Assembly: GCA_002429595.1 (NCBI GenBank)
Contig: DJAM01000147.1
Location: 1-17,661, forward strand
Source: Coxiellaceae bacterium UBA6002
GTDB lineage: Bacteria; Pseudomonadota; Gammaproteobacteria; UBA6002
Direction of reading: 5' to 3'
DNA length: 17,661 nt
Shown: one piece after another, positions 16,967 to 17,661 of the stretch
Position numbering within the stretch: the stretch's first letter is position 1
Layout of the letters: each line of letters starts with the position of its first letter
Translations under genes and position numbers: made by a program
Notes under the pieces: model-generated
What the model was told of the DNA's origin: nothing
Database searches by the model: none
What the model saw: the letters and a program-made list of their open reading frames with translations, nothing else

Positions 16967-17341
16967 ATGCGCAACAAAGCTATTGAAGAATTAGTAAATC
17001 ATTTTCTTTTAAAGACCTACACCAAAGAACAGGTAAAGGATATGGATGTTGCTTTTGAAGAGATGAATGATGACCCAAATAGGGTTGCAGTAGTTTCTAC
17101 TGACACTGATCCTGGTCTTGGTAGCTTAAAACTATTAATTGAAAAACTTACATTAAAAAGTGATTTTCAAATTGTTTCATATCATACCATATTTGTCAGA
17201 CCGAGTCCTGACGCCCCGACTCTCGGATTTTATATCAAGACTAATGGTGCTAAAGATGAATTCGTTCAAAGTTTGATGCAAATATATAACGATGATAAAA
17301 ATGAAGAAGAAAGGAGTAGTTCTGTAAGGCGTCTACCTTAG
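16967..17341 (+). CDS. Hypothetical protein, 124 aa
   Basis: Intact ORF starting at ATG 16967 (MRNKAIEELVNHFLLKTYTK) with a modest GAGAG ribosome binding site eight bases upstream. I do not recognise it. It is an acidic, compact alpha/beta-looking protein: an N-terminal helix, a strand (RVAVVSTD), a helix (SLKLLIEKLTL), strands (FQIVSYHTIFV, TLGFYIKTN), then a helix and a charged tail. No signal peptide or membrane segment. It lies 123 nt after the F-box/RCC1 gene on the same strand and may be co-transcribed, since no clear terminator lies between them. Confidence 0.65.
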   Translation: MRNKAIEELVNHFLLKTYTKEQVKDMDVAFEEMNDDPNRVAVVSTDTDPGLGSLKLLIEKLTLKSDFQIVSYHTIFVRPSPDAPTLGFYIKTNGAKDEFVQSLMQIYNDDKNEEERSSSVRRLP

Positions 17342-17352
17342 CTGTCGAAACC

Positions 17353-17380
17353 ACTGCAATTTCGTACTTCAGTTTTTTTT
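17353..17380 (+). terminator. Possible Rho-independent terminator after the 124-aa gene
   Basis: ACTG-c-AA pairs with TTCAGT across a loop of about eight bases (TTTCGTAC) and is followed directly by eight T. The stem is short and bulged, so this is a weak terminator at best, but its position 12 bases after the stop codon fits. Confidence 0.35.
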
Positions 17381-17427
17381 ATCCATTAAGTTGTAAAAAA
17401 ACATCGCTTATTATTTAATTAGAGACG

Positions 17428-17586
17428 CTACAATGGTTTATTTTCATTGCCAGGAGCTAATCTAGTATAGCTATCTTTGTATTGATCAGTTGCCAAATTA
17501 GTAGAATCAATTCCTTTAAAAAACACAATTTTGACGTTTCCTGCCTTATACCCGCGGATAACTTTGGTGGAATATTGCGAATTCAC
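17428..17586 (-). CDS. Short ORF or gene remnant, 52 aa
   Basis: From GTG 17586 to the stop at 17428 the minus strand encodes VNSQYSTKVIRGYKAGNVKI and continues to NENKPL. The composition is protein-like, but there is no ribosome binding site, and a stop lies just upstream in the frame. Neighbouring frames upstream also hold short protein-like pieces (for example FSAYAATGKMTLSLSEKM), which suggests the 3' end of a decayed longer gene reaching from beyond 17661. Family not recognised. Confidence 0.3.
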   Translation of the reverse strand: MNSQYSTKVIRGYKAGNVKIVFFKGIDSTNLATDQYKDSYTRLAPGNENKPL

Positions 17587-17661
17587 TACCAATTAATTTA
17601 CATCTTTTCGCTTAAACTTAATGTCATTTTGCCAGTCGCTGCGTAAGCGCTAAATCTTCAA

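Noticed and set aside
1..17661. CRISPR arrays and tRNA or rRNA genes
   Set aside because: No direct repeats with unique spacers and no cloverleaf-like or rRNA-like sequence was seen; the only regular repeats are the coding ones in the giant gene.

Overview
The window is AT-rich DNA that looks like an accessory region of an intracellular, Legionellales-like gammaproteobacterium. This is an inference from gene content: an F-box protein, an F-box + RCC1-repeat protein, a leucine-rich-repeat (LRR) protein, a giant filamentous-haemagglutinin-like protein, a broken tyrosine recombinase and an ISL3-type insertion sequence. No rRNA, tRNA, CRISPR array or housekeeping gene was found, so the species cannot be fixed.

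Layout, left to right. Positions 1-313 hold the left end of an ISL3-family insertion sequence with the first 77 codons of its transposase (minus strand). It abuts a 3' fragment of a tyrosine integrase (315-~809), which is joined to a truncated and frameshifted LRR gene (~800-1949). Next, all on the minus strand, come an unknown 241-aa protein (2105-2830), an F-box gene whose good ATG and ribosome binding site are separated from the F-box frame by a frameshift at a T7 tract (2964-3822), a 3291-aa giant protein (3973-13848), and a small protein with two predicted membrane segments and a coiled coil (13876-14499). The last two lie 27 nt apart behind a strong sigma70-like promoter near 14679-14706 and look like an operon. 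A 0.7-kb region with no convincing gene separates them from two plus-strand genes: the F-box/RCC1 protein (15191-16843) and an unknown 124-aa protein (16967-17341). A short minus-strand ORF or remnant lies at 17428-17586.

The main item is the giant protein. It has long beta-helix-like haemagglutinin-type regions, an alpha-helical insert, an array of near-identical 58-residue repeats with one conserved Cys each, a Pro/Glu-rich linker, a hydrophobic Gly/Ala-rich segment, and a C-terminal HExxH (HESGH) metalloprotease-like domain. The region around HESGH resembles the catalytic domain of anthrax lethal factor. It shows neither a Sec signal nor a TPS secretion domain. The layout is like a polymorphic toxin, but no obvious immunity gene follows; the same-strand genes downstream encode eukaryotic-like proteins. 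A host-directed effector or surface toxin, made with its membrane/coiled-coil neighbour, is my best inference.

Gene decay is visible at the left end: IS insertion, an integrase fragment, an LRR gene with a -1 shift near an A6 run, and an F-box gene with a +1 shift at T7. The 3291-codon frame beside them is fully open. The two homopolymer frameshifts are therefore either real decay, phase variation, or local sequencing error.
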